Below, one piece after another: positions 35,243-44,778 of a DNA stretch of 64,000 nucleotides; position 1 is the first letter of the stretch; every line of letters starts with the position of its first letter. The notes below the pieces were generated by a model that saw only the letters and a program-made list of their open reading frames with translations, had not been told where the DNA came from and did no database searches. Origin of the DNA: Pseudomonas sp. gcc21 (GTDB taxonomy: Bacteria; Pseudomonadota; Gammaproteobacteria; Pseudomonadales; Pseudomonadaceae). The position numbers and the translations under genes are program-made. The stretch covers positions 2,294,001-2,358,000 of the forward strand of contig NZ_CP051625.1 in the NCBI RefSeq assembly GCF_012844345.1, in the 5' to 3' direction.

Positions 35243-35644
35243 TTACTTTTCTTCCCCGTCCCAGGGTTTGCCGTCCAGCGGCTTGACTCTCCCAAGTTCC
35301 GCTTCATCCAGCCCGTCGCCCGCACCAATATCCTCTTCGTCCACCACAGAAAAATCCTGGTCGGCAGGCACCTCGCCGTCCCCCGCTTCCAATGGCGAGC
35401 GCGAGCCGTCATCCGGCAGCAGGGTTTCCGGCGTCGCGTCGTCCATGGTCGGGCCTTCGCCCGGCTGCGAAGCCTCGGTCAAACCGGCCTCTGCCGCGCG
35501 GTCTATGGCTTCGTCTTCGGTAGGCACCTTGCCGATCGGCCCCATGGGTTCATCTTCGGGAACAGATACCTCATCGATGTCTTCGTCCACGGCGATCTGG
35601 TCGGTGGTGCGGTCCGGGTCTCGCTTTTCGTCACGCGCTTTCAT
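35243..35644 (-). CDS. Highly acidic small protein of unknown function
   Basis: 133 residues, dominated by Asp, Glu, Pro and Gly with hardly any hydrophobic core (VDEDIDEVSVPEDEP; VVDEEDIGAGDGLDEAELG). It is probably intrinsically disordered. AAGGAGAAAAGATA upstream of the ATG argues that it is a real gene. No homologue is recognised. Confidence 0.6.
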   Translation of the reverse strand: MKARDEKRDPDRTTDQIAVDEDIDEVSVPEDEPMGPIGKVPTEDEAIDRAAEAGLTEASQPGEGPTMDDATPETLLPDDGSRSPLEAGDGEVPADQDFSVVDEEDIGAGDGLDEAELGRVKPLDGKPWDGEEK

Positions 35645-35748
35645 TATCTTTTCTCCTTCTGGTGTTATGCAGTGGACGATTCCCGGAACAAAAGATTCCC
35701 GAGTGTGCAGCCTTTGCGCTCGGGCCCAGAGCAGACCAAGGAGTACTC

Positions 35749-36171
35749 ATGACAACAGGCAGCTGTCTATGTGGCGAGGTAACCATTCAGATCGAAGGCC
35801 AGCTGGAACCGATCCAGGTGTGCCATTGCTCGCAGTGTCGTAAAGCACAGGGCGGGCCCTTCGCAACCAATATCCCGGTACAACGCTCTGCGGTAAATGT
35901 CGTCAGCGGCGCGCACCTCATGGCCTCATACGAGTCGTCACCCGGCAAGCAACGGGTCTTTTGCAGCCGTTGCGGCTCGCCACTGTTCAGCCAGCGCGAT
36001 GCAGATCCTGGGACCATTCGGATACGTGCCGGGTTATTGGACGAACCTCTGGATACGCGCCCCGCTGTGCACTTTTATGTCGCCTCCAAAGCCGGCTGGT
36101 GGGATATCGACGATGAGCTTCCAAAACACGCCGCTGCCTATACGCCTCGGCAACCACCGCGCGGCGACTGA
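35749..36171 (+). CDS. GFA-family zinc protein (glutathione-dependent formaldehyde-activating-like)
   Basis: 140 residues. Zn ligands are visible as GSCLCGEV, VCHCSQCRKAQGG and FCSRCGSPLFS, the full set for the GFA/Mss4-like fold. Despite the family name the biochemical role is unsettled for most members. The RBS CAAGGAGTACTC fixes this start and excludes the longer frame. It is divergent from the acidic-protein gene. Confidence 0.9.
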   Translation: MTTGSCLCGEVTIQIEGQLEPIQVCHCSQCRKAQGGPFATNIPVQRSAVNVVSGAHLMASYESSPGKQRVFCSRCGSPLFSQRDADPGTIRIRAGLLDEPLDTRPAVHFYVASKAGWWDIDDELPKHAAAYTPRQPPRGD

Positions 36172-36337
36172 TGTCCACGGATCGACAGGCGGTGCGGCCT
36201 TGGCCTTGCCGAAGTTGCTTGCATGCCTGACACTTAAAGACATCCCGCCTTCCAGCAGTACGGCAAGGGCAAATGGACTCACCCATAACCGACTGCGACC
36301 TCTGCTTGCCCCTATTTGACGAGAACTGGATTCGACC

Positions 36338-38002
36338 ATGAATACTTATGATCAATGGCGTCATCCCTATCCTATCGACCCGCGGTACAACAAGCGGGTC
36401 GCGTATTTCTCCATGGAGTTTGCGATCGCCCAGCCGCTGAAAATCTATTCGGGCGGTCTGGGGTTTCTGGCGGGCTCACACATGCGCAGCGCCTATGAGC
36501 TCAAACAGAACCTGATCGGTATCGGGATGTTATGGAAGTTCGGTTATTACGATCAGGAACGCAACGAGGACCAGACACTGCGCGTGCAGCTGCAGCGCAA
36601 GTACTACCCCTTCCTGCGGGACAGTGGCATCACCGTCAAGGTGACGGTCAACAGCCACCCAGTTTACGTAAAGGCCTTGTATCTGGCGCCAGAGATATTC
36701 AACACCGCGCCGATTTACCTGCTGACCACTGACATTCCGGAAAATGACTACCTCGCGCAGACCATCACCCACCGGCTCTACGATGGGGAACACGCTGCGC
36801 GGGTAGCACAAAGCATCGTGCTCGGTATCGGCGGGGCCAAGCTGGTCGAGGCGCTGGGCGGAGCCGATCTTTATCACATGAACGAAGCCCATGCGATGCC
36901 AATGGCTTTTCAATTGATGGAGCAATTCGGCGATCTCGACGAGGTGCGCAATCGCGTCGTGCTGACCACCCACACGCCGGAACTGGCAGGCAATCAGGAA
37001 CACGAGACGGCATTCCTGCGTGACATGGGCTATTTCAACGGCCTGTCCCACGAAACAGTCGTCCGCATGACCGGCCTGGATGGCCACATGTTCAGCCACA
37101 CCCTCGCTGCGTTGCGTGTTTCGCGTGTGGCCAACGCCGTCTCGCACTTGCATGGTGTTGTCTCGAACGAAATGTGGGGCAGCAACCCGAATATCTGCCA
37201 GATCAAGGCGATCACCAATGCCCAGAACATGACGTTCTGGCAGGACCGCACGTTGCGCGCGGCGCTGGATGAAGGCGATGACGCGCGTCTGGTTGAACGC
37301 AAGAAACAGATGAAAGACGAGCTGTTCAAGGTGGTGGCTGACCAGACCGGTAAGCTCTTTGATCGCGATACGCTGACAGTGGTCTGGGCTCGCCGCTTCG
37401 CCGCCTATAAGCGCGCCGATCTTCTGGTCCGTGACATTTACCGTTTCACCCAGCTGATCGAGCGAAGCGACAGACCCGTGCAGGTGATCTGGGCTGGCAA
37501 GCCCTTCCCTACCGATAACGGCGCTATCGAGATGTTCGACAGGCTGGTGCGGTTTTCTTATAAAGCAGCGAAAATCGCAGTATTGACCGGTTATGAGATA
37601 GAGCTGTCCCGGCTACTCAAGCAGGGCGCAGACGTCTGGCTGAATACCCCGCGTCGCCCGCGCGAAGCATCCGGAACGAGCGGTATGACTGCAGCAATGA
37701 ACGGCGCAGTAAACTTCTCGATAAAAGATGGCTGGATTCCAGAGTTTGCCCGTCACGGAGAAAACAGCTTCATCATTCCTGTTGCCGACCCGTCGCTGCC
37801 CGAACATGAACAGGACGAAGCCGACTATCAGCATCTGATGCGCATCCTCGAGCACGACATCATTGCCCGGTATTACGACAACCCGCAGGGATGGCTCGAA
37901 ATCGCCAAGCAAGGGATGCGTGATGTGGTCCCCGCGTTCGACTCCAACCGGATGGCCCGCGAGTATTACGAGCAGCTGTATAACGCCGAGGTGGGCAGCT
38001 AA
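36338..38002 (+). CDS. Short-type alpha-glucan phosphorylase homologue (GT35) lacking the PLP lysine
   Basis: 554 residues, much shorter than classical glycogen phosphorylase (about 800). RVAYFSMEFAIAQPLKIYSGGLGFLAGSH, YHMNEAHAMP, VVLTTHTPELAGNQEH, VVWARRFAAYKRADLL and EASGTSGMTAAMNGAVNFS follow the order of GT35/glucan-phosphorylase motifs. In characterised phosphorylases the last motif reads GT(G/S)(N/G)MK, with Lys carrying pyridoxal phosphate; here the codon is ACT (Thr451). Its activity therefore may be altered or not PLP-dependent. It lies 2.6 kb downstream of the GH65-kinase pair on the same strand. Confidence 0.8.
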   Translation: MNTYDQWRHPYPIDPRYNKRVAYFSMEFAIAQPLKIYSGGLGFLAGSHMRSAYELKQNLIGIGMLWKFGYYDQERNEDQTLRVQLQRKYYPFLRDSGITVKVTVNSHPVYVKALYLAPEIFNTAPIYLLTTDIPENDYLAQTITHRLYDGEHAARVAQSIVLGIGGAKLVEALGGADLYHMNEAHAMPMAFQLMEQFGDLDEVRNRVVLTTHTPELAGNQEHETAFLRDMGYFNGLSHETVVRMTGLDGHMFSHTLAALRVSRVANAVSHLHGVVSNEMWGSNPNICQIKAITNAQNMTFWQDRTLRAALDEGDDARLVERKKQMKDELFKVVADQTGKLFDRDTLTVVWARRFAAYKRADLLVRDIYRFTQLIERSDRPVQVIWAGKPFPTDNGAIEMFDRLVRFSYKAAKIAVLTGYEIELSRLLKQGADVWLNTPRRPREASGTSGMTAAMNGAVNFSIKDGWIPEFARHGENSFIIPVADPSLPEHEQDEADYQHLMRILEHDIIARYYDNPQGWLEIAKQGMRDVVPAFDSNRMAREYYEQLYNAEVGS

Positions 38003-38157
38003 GACCGGTTGGTACAGGGCAATGCCCGTCCTGGAAGGCTCGCGCTGTGCCCGAATCGATTGGTCTGATGTGGCTGGATTTGCCTATCTGCCGATTGATT
38101 CCATACTTGAGGAATGAGCGCGGCGTCGGGTCGCGTGCATTTTCAATTGGAGGTCCC

Positions 38158-38424
38158 ATGGCTACCGGTTGGGCACAGGACGGCGCAGTTCAGGATCAGA
38201 TCGACGATACCGTGGATGAAGCGGTACAGCGAGCCCGTAGTAAATTGCCTCGTGGCGAAAGCCTGACGCATTGCGAAGAATGCGATGAACCCATCCCCGA
38301 AGCCCGGCGCAAAGCGCTACCCGGTGTGCGCCTGTGCATAGCCTGCCAGGCCGCTCAGGATAAAGAAAACCAGCGTCATGGTGGATACAACCGTCGTGGC
38401 AGCAAGGATAGCCAGCTCCGGTGA
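38158..38424 (+). CDS. DksA/TraR-type C4 zinc-finger protein (YbiI-like)
   Basis: 88 residues ending in a zinc finger CEECDEPIPEARRKALPGVRLCIACQ. The spacing Cys-x2-Cys...Cys-x2-Cys and the PEARR segment are those of the DksA/TraR C-terminal domain. The protein lacks the long coiled-coil tip that carries the acidic pair of DksA, so it is like the short YbiI group. Possible role at RNA polymerase. TTGGAGGTCCC gives the start. Confidence 0.85.
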   Translation: MATGWAQDGAVQDQIDDTVDEAVQRARSKLPRGESLTHCEECDEPIPEARRKALPGVRLCIACQAAQDKENQRHGGYNRRGSKDSQLR

Positions 38425-38463
38425 TGTGACGGAACACTACTCCAGCATCCTCTGGCTATATGC

Positions 38464-38490
38464 TCATCTTTCCCAGCACCCCGCCGATAA
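38464..38490 (+). promoter_or_regulatory. Putative FliA (sigma-28) promoter of cassette copy 1
   Basis: TCAT at 38464-38467, a 15-bp spacer and GCCGATAA at 38483-38490: a perfect sigma-28 -10 element with a near -35 (consensus TAAA-N15-GCCGATAA). It lies about 100 bp upstream of the first chemoreceptor gene. Confidence 0.7.
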
Positions 38491-38592
38491 CCTCTCAAGG
38501 TGATCTTCAACGCCCTATCACTTATTTTGATAGTGGCGTTCCAATATCACGAACGCTTTGTTACATTCAGCGCAGCAGACAATGGAAGTCAT

Positions 38593-40215
38593 ATGCTCAA
38601 GAATCTCTCGCTCGTTTACAAACTCGCCCTGGTGCCAGCTCTTGCTCTGCTCGGCCTGGTGGCATATGTCGGTTATACCTCTGTACAACTCACCACGGTC
38701 GATTCCCGTCTGGTTGCGCTGGAGACCAACAGCTATCCGGTACTCGAACGCGCGGACGCCGTGCTGTTCCAGTTTTCCAGGTTGCCCGGCATTTTCAACA
38801 GTGCCGTAACCGCAGGTGAATTGTCGGCGATTGAAGAAGCCAACCAGGTGTTGTCGGACATTCAACAGCACCAAAAACAACTCGGCCAGCTAGTCGCCGG
38901 TGAGGCTCAACGCAAACGCGAGTTGGATGCATGGCGCGACTCGATCAACCGTTACGCGTCCAACGCCTCCCAGGCTTCGAGCGCACTCATTCGCGGCTCC
39001 GCTTCCTTCGATGACTTGCGTCCCAGCCTCGACCGTATGGCCAATGACCTGACCCAGGCCACGCAGCTTGGCGCTGATTTCCGCGCGAATGCCTACGCTG
39101 ATTTTCTCCAGACGCTTGCCAGCACCCGTGAAGAGAACGCCGCGACCATTCGGTTCGGTATTATTTTGTCGCTCGTATTGGTGCTCCTGGTTGCACTCGG
39201 TGCCTGGGCCGTCACCCGCAGCATTATGGGCAACGTGCATGGCGTGATCAGCTCGCTGAAGGCCATCGCCCGCGGTGAAGGCGACCTGACTCGCCGGGTC
39301 AATGTGGAGTCTCACGATGAAATCGGCCTGATGATCAAACTGTTCAACGATTTTCTCGACACCTTGCAGTCCACCATTCGTCAGATTGTCGACGCAGCCT
39401 CCCCGCTGGGCCAGGTATCCAAGGAGCTGTATCGGGTCACCCAGGGCTCCGAGGAAAACGCCAAATCCCAACAGCGCCACACGGATTCCATTACGCGCGA
39501 CATCCTGAACATGAACGATAACATTCAGGAAGTGGCGCGCCGCTCGCAGCAGGCATCCGAGCAGGCTGAGTCTGCTACCCAGCAGACTACCACCGCTCGC
39601 GAACGCATCGAGACATTATCTGAAAGCATCAATGACCTGGGCACCAGCGTCACCAGTGCCGTGCAGTCCATGGCTGAGCTGGAGGAAGAAACCCAGGCTG
39701 TCGGCTCGGTACTGACGGTGATCCGCAGCATCGCCGAACAGACCAACCTGCTGGCACTGAACGCAGCGATCGAAGCTGCTCGGGCGGGCGAGCAGGGTCG
39801 CGGTTTTGCTGTGGTGGCTGATGAGGTACGCAACCTGGCACAAAAAACCGCGACATCGACCGCCGAGATCCAGCAGATCATTCAGCGCCTGCAAAACAGC
39901 GCCAATACCGTGCTCCATGTAATGACTGCCAACAGCGAGAAATCCCGCGACAGCATCGAGCGCTCCGCAGAGGCGACCCAGCTATTGGCGACTATCGCCA
40001 CCGCAGTCAACCAAATCAACGAGCTGAACGCCGGCATTGCCCGCTATACGCACGAGCAGACCGGCCTCTCGAGCTCTATCCAGAAAGAAACCCAGGTCCT
40101 GCAGCATGATGCGCAGGCCACGGCGAAAGGAGCGGAAGCCACTGCACGCCTCGGCGAACAGCTGATTTCCACGGAAGACAACCTGCGCGGGGCTACCGCA
40201 CAGTTCCGCGTTTGA
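38593..40215 (+). CDS. Methyl-accepting chemotaxis protein, cassette copy 1
   Basis: 540 residues. TM1 at about 9-30, a periplasmic helical ligand-binding domain (about 31-190, 4-helix-bundle type), TM2 at about 190-212, HAMP ([29 protein letters not shown]) and a cytosolic signalling domain whose hairpin tip reads [32 protein letters not shown]. No C-terminal CheR-tether pentapeptide is present (ends ATAQFRV). ATGGAAGTCAT precedes the ATG. First gene of a three-gene set with an outer-membrane protein and a PstS-like protein. Confidence 0.94.
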   Translation: MLKNLSLVYKLALVPALALLGLVAYVGYTSVQLTTVDSRLVALETNSYPVLERADAVLFQFSRLPGIFNSAVTAGELSAIEEANQVLSDIQQHQKQLGQLVAGEAQRKRELDAWRDSINRYASNASQASSALIRGSASFDDLRPSLDRMANDLTQATQLGADFRANAYADFLQTLASTREENAATIRFGIILSLVLVLLVALGAWAVTRSIMGNVHGVISSLKAIARGEGDLTRRVNVESHDEIGLMIKLFNDFLDTLQSTIRQIVDAASPLGQVSKELYRVTQGSEENAKSQQRHTDSITRDILNMNDNIQEVARRSQQASEQAESATQQTTTARERIETLSESINDLGTSVTSAVQSMAELEEETQAVGSVLTVIRSIAEQTNLLALNAAIEAARAGEQGRGFAVVADEVRNLAQKTATSTAEIQQIIQRLQNSANTVLHVMTANSEKSRDSIERSAEATQLLATIATAVNQINELNAGIARYTHEQTGLSSSIQKETQVLQHDAQATAKGAEATARLGEQLISTEDNLRGATAQFRV

Positions 40216-40241
40216 TAACACCGCAAGGAGCACTACCTGAA

Positions 40242-41393
40242 ATGAATAAATCACGCGTCATCGGTCTGGCGGCCATGTGTCTGGCCGCCACTCCAGCAGT
40301 TGCGCTGGAACAGGGCGAGCACCGACTCAATGCATTTGGGACACTCGGCGTCAGTTATATGGGCGGTGAGGACGATGGTCGCACCTATGGAAAACAGGGC
40401 CAGACCACCGATTCCTGGAGAGGTGATGAGCTATCAAAGCTCGGCGCCCAGTTCCGTTACGGTGTAACCGACAAACTGGCTATTACCGCGCAGGGGATCG
40501 CCAAGGCTGAACAGGATTCGTGGAAGGCCAAGCTCGAATGGCTGTACCTATCTCACCAGACCACCGATCGCCTTGTTCTGCGTGCCGGCCGCATGCGTTC
40601 GCCGGTGTACATGTATTCCGACACGCTGGACGTGGGGTTCAGCTATCCCTGGCTACGCCTGCCGGATGAAGTGTACTTCCAGATCCAGAGCCCGACCTAC
40701 GAAGGGATTGATGCGATATATACGCTGCCCTTGAGCTATGGCTCGCTCGCCGTTCAGGTGGCAGCGGGCCAGTCGAAAAACCGTCGCAACTTCATCATGG
40801 GCGATGTGTATGAACTTGATGCAGACGATACTAGGGCCGGCGCGATTACGCTTGAGACGAATAACTACGGCACCCTGCGCGTTGGATATGAACAGTCCGA
40901 CGTTACAGCCAAGATTGCGATACCTATAGCCACACCCTTCGGGCCGAGCGCCGTTTCGCACGTAATGGACGCTCAGAAAGCCAAGTTCCTGTCGATTGGC
41001 TACCAGTATGACAACGGGACATGGCTGACCAGCAACGAAGTCACCAACCTTGATCCAGGCGGAGACCTGGAGGAAAAAGACGCCTTTTATCTGATGGCGG
41101 GTCGTCGGTTCGGCGACTTTCTCCCCCACCTGACGTATGCGCAACTGGATGAGGGCGACGGACGGCAACGCTCCTGGACCGCGGGCTTGAACTACAGCCT
41201 GCGCCCTAACGTCATCCTCAAGAGCGAGTACAAGCGAGTCTCAACGTCCGGCGAATACCAGGGCGTATTTGTGAAGTCAGCCCAGGAGACCGTGGATAAC
41301 GCGATGTATGAACTATTGGGTGGACAGGCCGGTACGCCCAGCCGCAACTTCGACGCTGACATCATCAGCGTCGGCATCGACTTCGTCTTCTGA
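40242..41393 (+). CDS. Outer-membrane porin-like beta-barrel, cassette copy 1
   Basis: 383 residues. Signal peptide ending PAVA, then alternating amphipathic strands through to a C-terminal aromatic (IDFVF), the signature of outer-membrane barrels. Conserved stretches shared with copy 2: DSWRGDELSKLG, FRYGVTDKL, RAGRMRSPVYMYSDTLDVGFSYPWLRLPDE. Specificity unknown; context suggests passage of the ligand sensed by the adjacent receptor. The ATG at 40242 follows AAGGAG by about 12 bases. 26 bp after the receptor gene. Confidence 0.8.
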   Translation: MNKSRVIGLAAMCLAATPAVALEQGEHRLNAFGTLGVSYMGGEDDGRTYGKQGQTTDSWRGDELSKLGAQFRYGVTDKLAITAQGIAKAEQDSWKAKLEWLYLSHQTTDRLVLRAGRMRSPVYMYSDTLDVGFSYPWLRLPDEVYFQIQSPTYEGIDAIYTLPLSYGSLAVQVAAGQSKNRRNFIMGDVYELDADDTRAGAITLETNNYGTLRVGYEQSDVTAKIAIPIATPFGPSAVSHVMDAQKAKFLSIGYQYDNGTWLTSNEVTNLDPGGDLEEKDAFYLMAGRRFGDFLPHLTYAQLDEGDGRQRSWTAGLNYSLRPNVILKSEYKRVSTSGEYQGVFVKSAQETVDNAMYELLGGQAGTPSRNFDADIISVGIDFVF

Positions 41394-41404
41394 GGAGCAG
41401 ATAA

Positions 41405-41806
41405 ATGAAACTGTTCAATCGCTTCATCGCACTGACGTTGTTGGGTCTCGCGGGCTTCGCCCAGGCGGGCGTTGCCGTGATCGTCAATCCGGGCGCGCCA
41501 AGCGCACCCAATCAGGCGCAGGTCGCAAATATCTTCCTCGGCAAGGACAAATCGCTGACCGGCATCGATCAGGAAGGCTGGAACCCGGTGAAGGAAAACT
41601 TCTACACCACAGTGACCAGCAAGAACGAGTCGCAGCTCAAATCCTACTGGTCCGGTCTGATTTTTACCGGCAAGGGTCAGCCACCCGCCAGCGTAGCGGG
41701 TGACGCTGCAGTGGTCGCCAAGGTGGCTGCGGATCCGAACGCCATCGGCTACGTCGATAGCGCTGCGGTAACGGATGCGGTCAAGGTGCTGTTCACCTTG
41801 CCCTGA
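41405..41806 (+). CDS. Small PstS-like periplasmic binding protein, cassette copy 1
   Basis: 133 residues with signal peptide (cleaved after AQA) and GVAVIVNPGAPSAPNQAQVANIFLGKD, the start of the PBP-like family often annotated as phosphate ABC transporter substrate-binding protein. The mature protein is only about 110 residues, roughly a third of true PstS, and no ABC permease is nearby. From IFLGKD to the end it is identical to copy 2 while the first third differs. It starts 11 bp after the porin stop, behind GAGGAG. Confidence 0.8.
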   Translation: MKLFNRFIALTLLGLAGFAQAGVAVIVNPGAPSAPNQAQVANIFLGKDKSLTGIDQEGWNPVKENFYTTVTSKNESQLKSYWSGLIFTGKGQPPASVAGDAAVVAKVAADPNAIGYVDSAAVTDAVKVLFTLP

Positions 41807-41825
41807 TCAGCTGCCCTAGCTGTTG

Positions 41826-41852
41826 AAAAAGCCGGCCTCGTGCCGGCTTTTT
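41826..41852 (+). terminator. Rho-independent terminator after cassette copy 1
   Basis: AAAAAGCCGGC-CTCGT-GCCGGCTTTTT, a perfect stem with a five-base loop and a T-run, 20 bp after the PstS-like gene. The same loop and a similar stem follow copy 2. Confidence 0.93.
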
Positions 41853-41870
41853 CATTCCTGACGGACGGTC

Positions 41871-41897
41871 TCATGCGCCGCTCTGGACCGCCGATAC
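41871..41897 (+). promoter_or_regulatory. Putative FliA (sigma-28) promoter of cassette copy 2
   Basis: TCAT at 41871-41874, a 15-bp spacer and GCCGATAC at 41890-41897, the same architecture as before copy 1 with one change in the last base of the -10 element. About 110 bp upstream of the second chemoreceptor gene. Confidence 0.65.
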
Positions 41898-42006
41898 CCC
41901 ACTGCATACATCGCCAAGTTCAAGTCGCCAATTAACCGACTAGTGGCATTTAAGCATCATTCTTCATTTGTTAACATCCGCACGCGCTGCGGACACCGGA
42001 AGTCAA

Positions 42007-43629
42007 ATGCTCAAGAATTTTTCCCTCACGTACAAGCTGGCAATCGCTCCCGCGATCGCGCTTGCGGGCCTGATCGCTTACGTCGTGTATAGCTCCCTGC
42101 AGCTGACTGTAATTGATTCCCGGCTGGATGCGCTTGAAAGAGTCAGCTACCCCACGCTGGAGACCGCCGATGCGATCCTGTTTCAGTTTTCAAGGTTGCC
42201 TGGCATCTATAACAATGCAGTCACTGCCGGGGAGCTATCCGCGCTGAACGACGCGAGCCAGATAATTGGCGAAATCGAAAACCATCGCAGCCGCATCGCC
42301 AAGCTGGTGGTTGGCGAGCCCTCACTGGCTCGCGACCTGACAGCGTGGGCCGAAGCCATCAATCGCTACGCGACAAACGCATCACAAGCCTCCAGCGCGC
42401 TGATCACCGGTACAGCCTCCTTTGATGAATTGCGGCCCAGCCTGGACCGGATGGCCAAGGATCTTTCAACCGCGCAGGAACTCGGCGACGGGTTTCGCGA
42501 GGCAGCGTACTCCGGCTTTCAGCGGACGCTTTCGGTCACCCGTGAAGACAACAGCACCACTATACGGCTTGGAATGGCGTTGTCCCTGGTACTGGTGCTG
42601 CTGGTCGCTTTCGGTGCCTGGGCAGTTACCCGCAGCATCATGATCAACGTGCATGGCGTAATCGGCTCACTGAAAGCCATTGCCCGCGGCGAAGGCGATC
42701 TGACGCGTCGCGTGAATGTTGATTCGAACGATGAAATCGGCGAAATGATCAACCTTTTCAACAACTTCCTCGACACACTACAAGGCACGATTCGCAAAAT
42801 CGTCGAAGCCGCCAGTCCGTTAAGCGACGTATCGAAGGAGCTGTATCGGCTAACACAAAACTCGGAAGAGAACGCCAGATCCCAGCAACAGCACACCGAT
42901 TCGATCTCCCGCGACATCCTGAATATGAACGACCACATCCAGGAAGTTGCCCGACGTTCTCGACAGGCATCCGAGCAGGCTGGGTCTGCAACGCGTCAAA
43001 CCGCTACAGCCCGTGACCGCATCAATACGCTTTCAGAAAGCATCAACGATCTGGGAACCAGCGTCACCGGCGCGGTGAAGTCCATGGCTGAGCTGGAGGA
43101 AGAAACCCAGGCGGTCGGCTCAGTCCTGACCGTTATCCGCAATATTGCCGAACAGACCAACTTGCTCGCTCTGAATGCGGCGATCGAAGCTGCACGCGCA
43201 GGCGAGCAAGGCCGCGGCTTCGCTGTTGTCGCTGATGAAGTGCGCAATCTGGCGCAAAAAACTGCCACCTCGACCGCCGAGATCCAACAGATCATCCAAC
43301 GCCTTCAGAACAGCGCCAACAACGTACTGAACGTGATGACCGCCAATAGCGAGAAATCCCGTGACAGCATTGAGCGTTCCACAGAAGCAACGCAACTGCT
43401 CGCTACCATCGCGACCGCAGTCAACCAGATCAACGAGCTGAATGCCGATATTGCCCGCTATACGCACGAGCAAACCGGCCTGTCGAGCTCCATCCAACAA
43501 GAAACGCAAGTGTTGCAGCAGGACGCCAAAGCAACCGCACAAGGGGCCAATGCCACGGCCCGACTGGGCGAGCAGCTCGTCAGCACCGGAGACGAACTCC
43601 GGGCGGCGACCGCCCAATTCAAAATCTGA
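42007..43629 (+). CDS. Methyl-accepting chemotaxis protein, cassette copy 2
   Basis: 540 residues, exactly the length of copy 1 and alignable without gaps by eye. TM1, periplasmic helical domain, TM2, HAMP ([29 protein letters not shown]) and signalling domain with the [20 protein letters not shown] tip. The signalling half is almost identical to copy 1; the periplasmic part differs at many positions (for example [19 protein letters not shown] against [19 protein letters not shown]), so ligand range may differ. CCGGAAGTCAA precedes the ATG. Confidence 0.94.
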   Translation: MLKNFSLTYKLAIAPAIALAGLIAYVVYSSLQLTVIDSRLDALERVSYPTLETADAILFQFSRLPGIYNNAVTAGELSALNDASQIIGEIENHRSRIAKLVVGEPSLARDLTAWAEAINRYATNASQASSALITGTASFDELRPSLDRMAKDLSTAQELGDGFREAAYSGFQRTLSVTREDNSTTIRLGMALSLVLVLLVAFGAWAVTRSIMINVHGVIGSLKAIARGEGDLTRRVNVDSNDEIGEMINLFNNFLDTLQGTIRKIVEAASPLSDVSKELYRLTQNSEENARSQQQHTDSISRDILNMNDHIQEVARRSRQASEQAGSATRQTATARDRINTLSESINDLGTSVTGAVKSMAELEEETQAVGSVLTVIRNIAEQTNLLALNAAIEAARAGEQGRGFAVVADEVRNLAQKTATSTAEIQQIIQRLQNSANNVLNVMTANSEKSRDSIERSTEATQLLATIATAVNQINELNADIARYTHEQTGLSSSIQQETQVLQQDAKATAQGANATARLGEQLVSTGDELRAATAQFKI

Positions 43630-43651
43630 TTTGCTTCAAGGAGCACACTGA

Positions 43652-44767
43652 ATGTTTAGATTACATGCGCTCGGTCTGGCAGTAGCCTGCCTCGCCGCGT
43701 CACCCGCTTTCGCGCTGAGTCAGGGCGAATACCGCTTGAATGGCTTCGGCACACTGGGGTTTACTCACCTGGGCGGTGAGGATGAAGGCCGCAGCTATGG
43801 TATTCAGGGCCAAACCAACGACTCATGGCGCGGAGACGAGCTATCCAAGCTCGGCGGGCAGTTTCAATACGGCCTAACCGACCGGCTCAATCTCACCACA
43901 CAGGTCACACTGAAAGCCGAGCAGGATACCTGGAAGGCCAATCTGGAATGGGCCTACCTTTCGTTTCAGGGCTCCGACCGCCTGACGCTTCGCGCGGGTC
44001 GCCTGCGCAACCCGGTGTACATGTACTCCGAAACGCTGGATGTCGGAATCACTTATCCGTGGTTGCGACTACCCGACGAGATCTACCATCAGGTGCAGAT
44101 ATCCAATTACGAAGGTGTCGATTTCACCTATTCGATTCCGGTCAGCTACGGCTCGGTGAGCGTGCAAGCCTATGGCGGACAAGCGGAGAATCGCGACTTT
44201 TTCGCCTACGACCAGATGTATGACATGGACTACAAAAAGGTCGCTGGCGCAAATATCACGCTGGAGACGTTCAATTACGGCATTTTCCGGGTGGCCTACA
44301 GCGAAGCCGGGTTGAACATGACAATGCCGGAACTTGCAATTTATAGAATGGCCGATATCGCCAACGATGTTAAAGGCAAATTCAGCTCCGCTGGCTATCA
44401 GTATGACAACGGCACCTGGCTGGCCGCGAGCGAGGCGACAAGGCTAGTAGTCGAGGGCTTAACACCAACCAAGAACGCATTCTATGTAATGAGCGGGCGC
44501 CGGCTCGGTGATGTTCTCGGGCACGTCACTTATGCGCAGCTCGACGAAGCTGGAGCCGGTCGGCAATCCTCCTGGACCTATGGGTTGAACTACAGCCTGG
44601 CCCCCACCGTTACGCTGAAAGGTGAATACAAGCGCGTTGACACCTCTGATGGCGGACGCGGCGTATTTATCCAGTCTGGAGAAGAATATCTCACCGGCCT
44701 GTTTACTGGCACTGCCCGCACCTTCGATGGTGACATCGTCAGCATCGGCCTCGACTTCGTATTCTAA
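43652..44767 (+). CDS. Outer-membrane porin-like beta-barrel, cassette copy 2
   Basis: 371 residues, signal peptide ending PAFA, C-terminus LDFVF. It shares the N-terminal third with copy 1 (DSWRGDELSKLGGQF, RAGRLRNPVYMYSETLDVGITYPWLRLPDE) but diverges strongly in the middle, where loop segments have different lengths. Such loop variation is typical of surface-exposed parts of porins. Start has AAGGAGCAC upstream; 22 bp after the receptor gene. Confidence 0.8.
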   Translation: MFRLHALGLAVACLAASPAFALSQGEYRLNGFGTLGFTHLGGEDEGRSYGIQGQTNDSWRGDELSKLGGQFQYGLTDRLNLTTQVTLKAEQDTWKANLEWAYLSFQGSDRLTLRAGRLRNPVYMYSETLDVGITYPWLRLPDEIYHQVQISNYEGVDFTYSIPVSYGSVSVQAYGGQAENRDFFAYDQMYDMDYKKVAGANITLETFNYGIFRVAYSEAGLNMTMPELAIYRMADIANDVKGKFSSAGYQYDNGTWLAASEATRLVVEGLTPTKNAFYVMSGRRLGDVLGHVTYAQLDEAGAGRQSSWTYGLNYSLAPTVTLKGEYKRVDTSDGGRGVFIQSGEEYLTGLFTGTARTFDGDIVSIGLDFVF

Positions 44768-44778
44768 GGAGCAGTCTA

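Noticed and set aside
41405..41806. Calling the small PBP-like proteins true PstS phosphate-transport components
   Set aside because: They are about a third of PstS length and no pstCAB or other ABC genes are near; only a family resemblance is supported.
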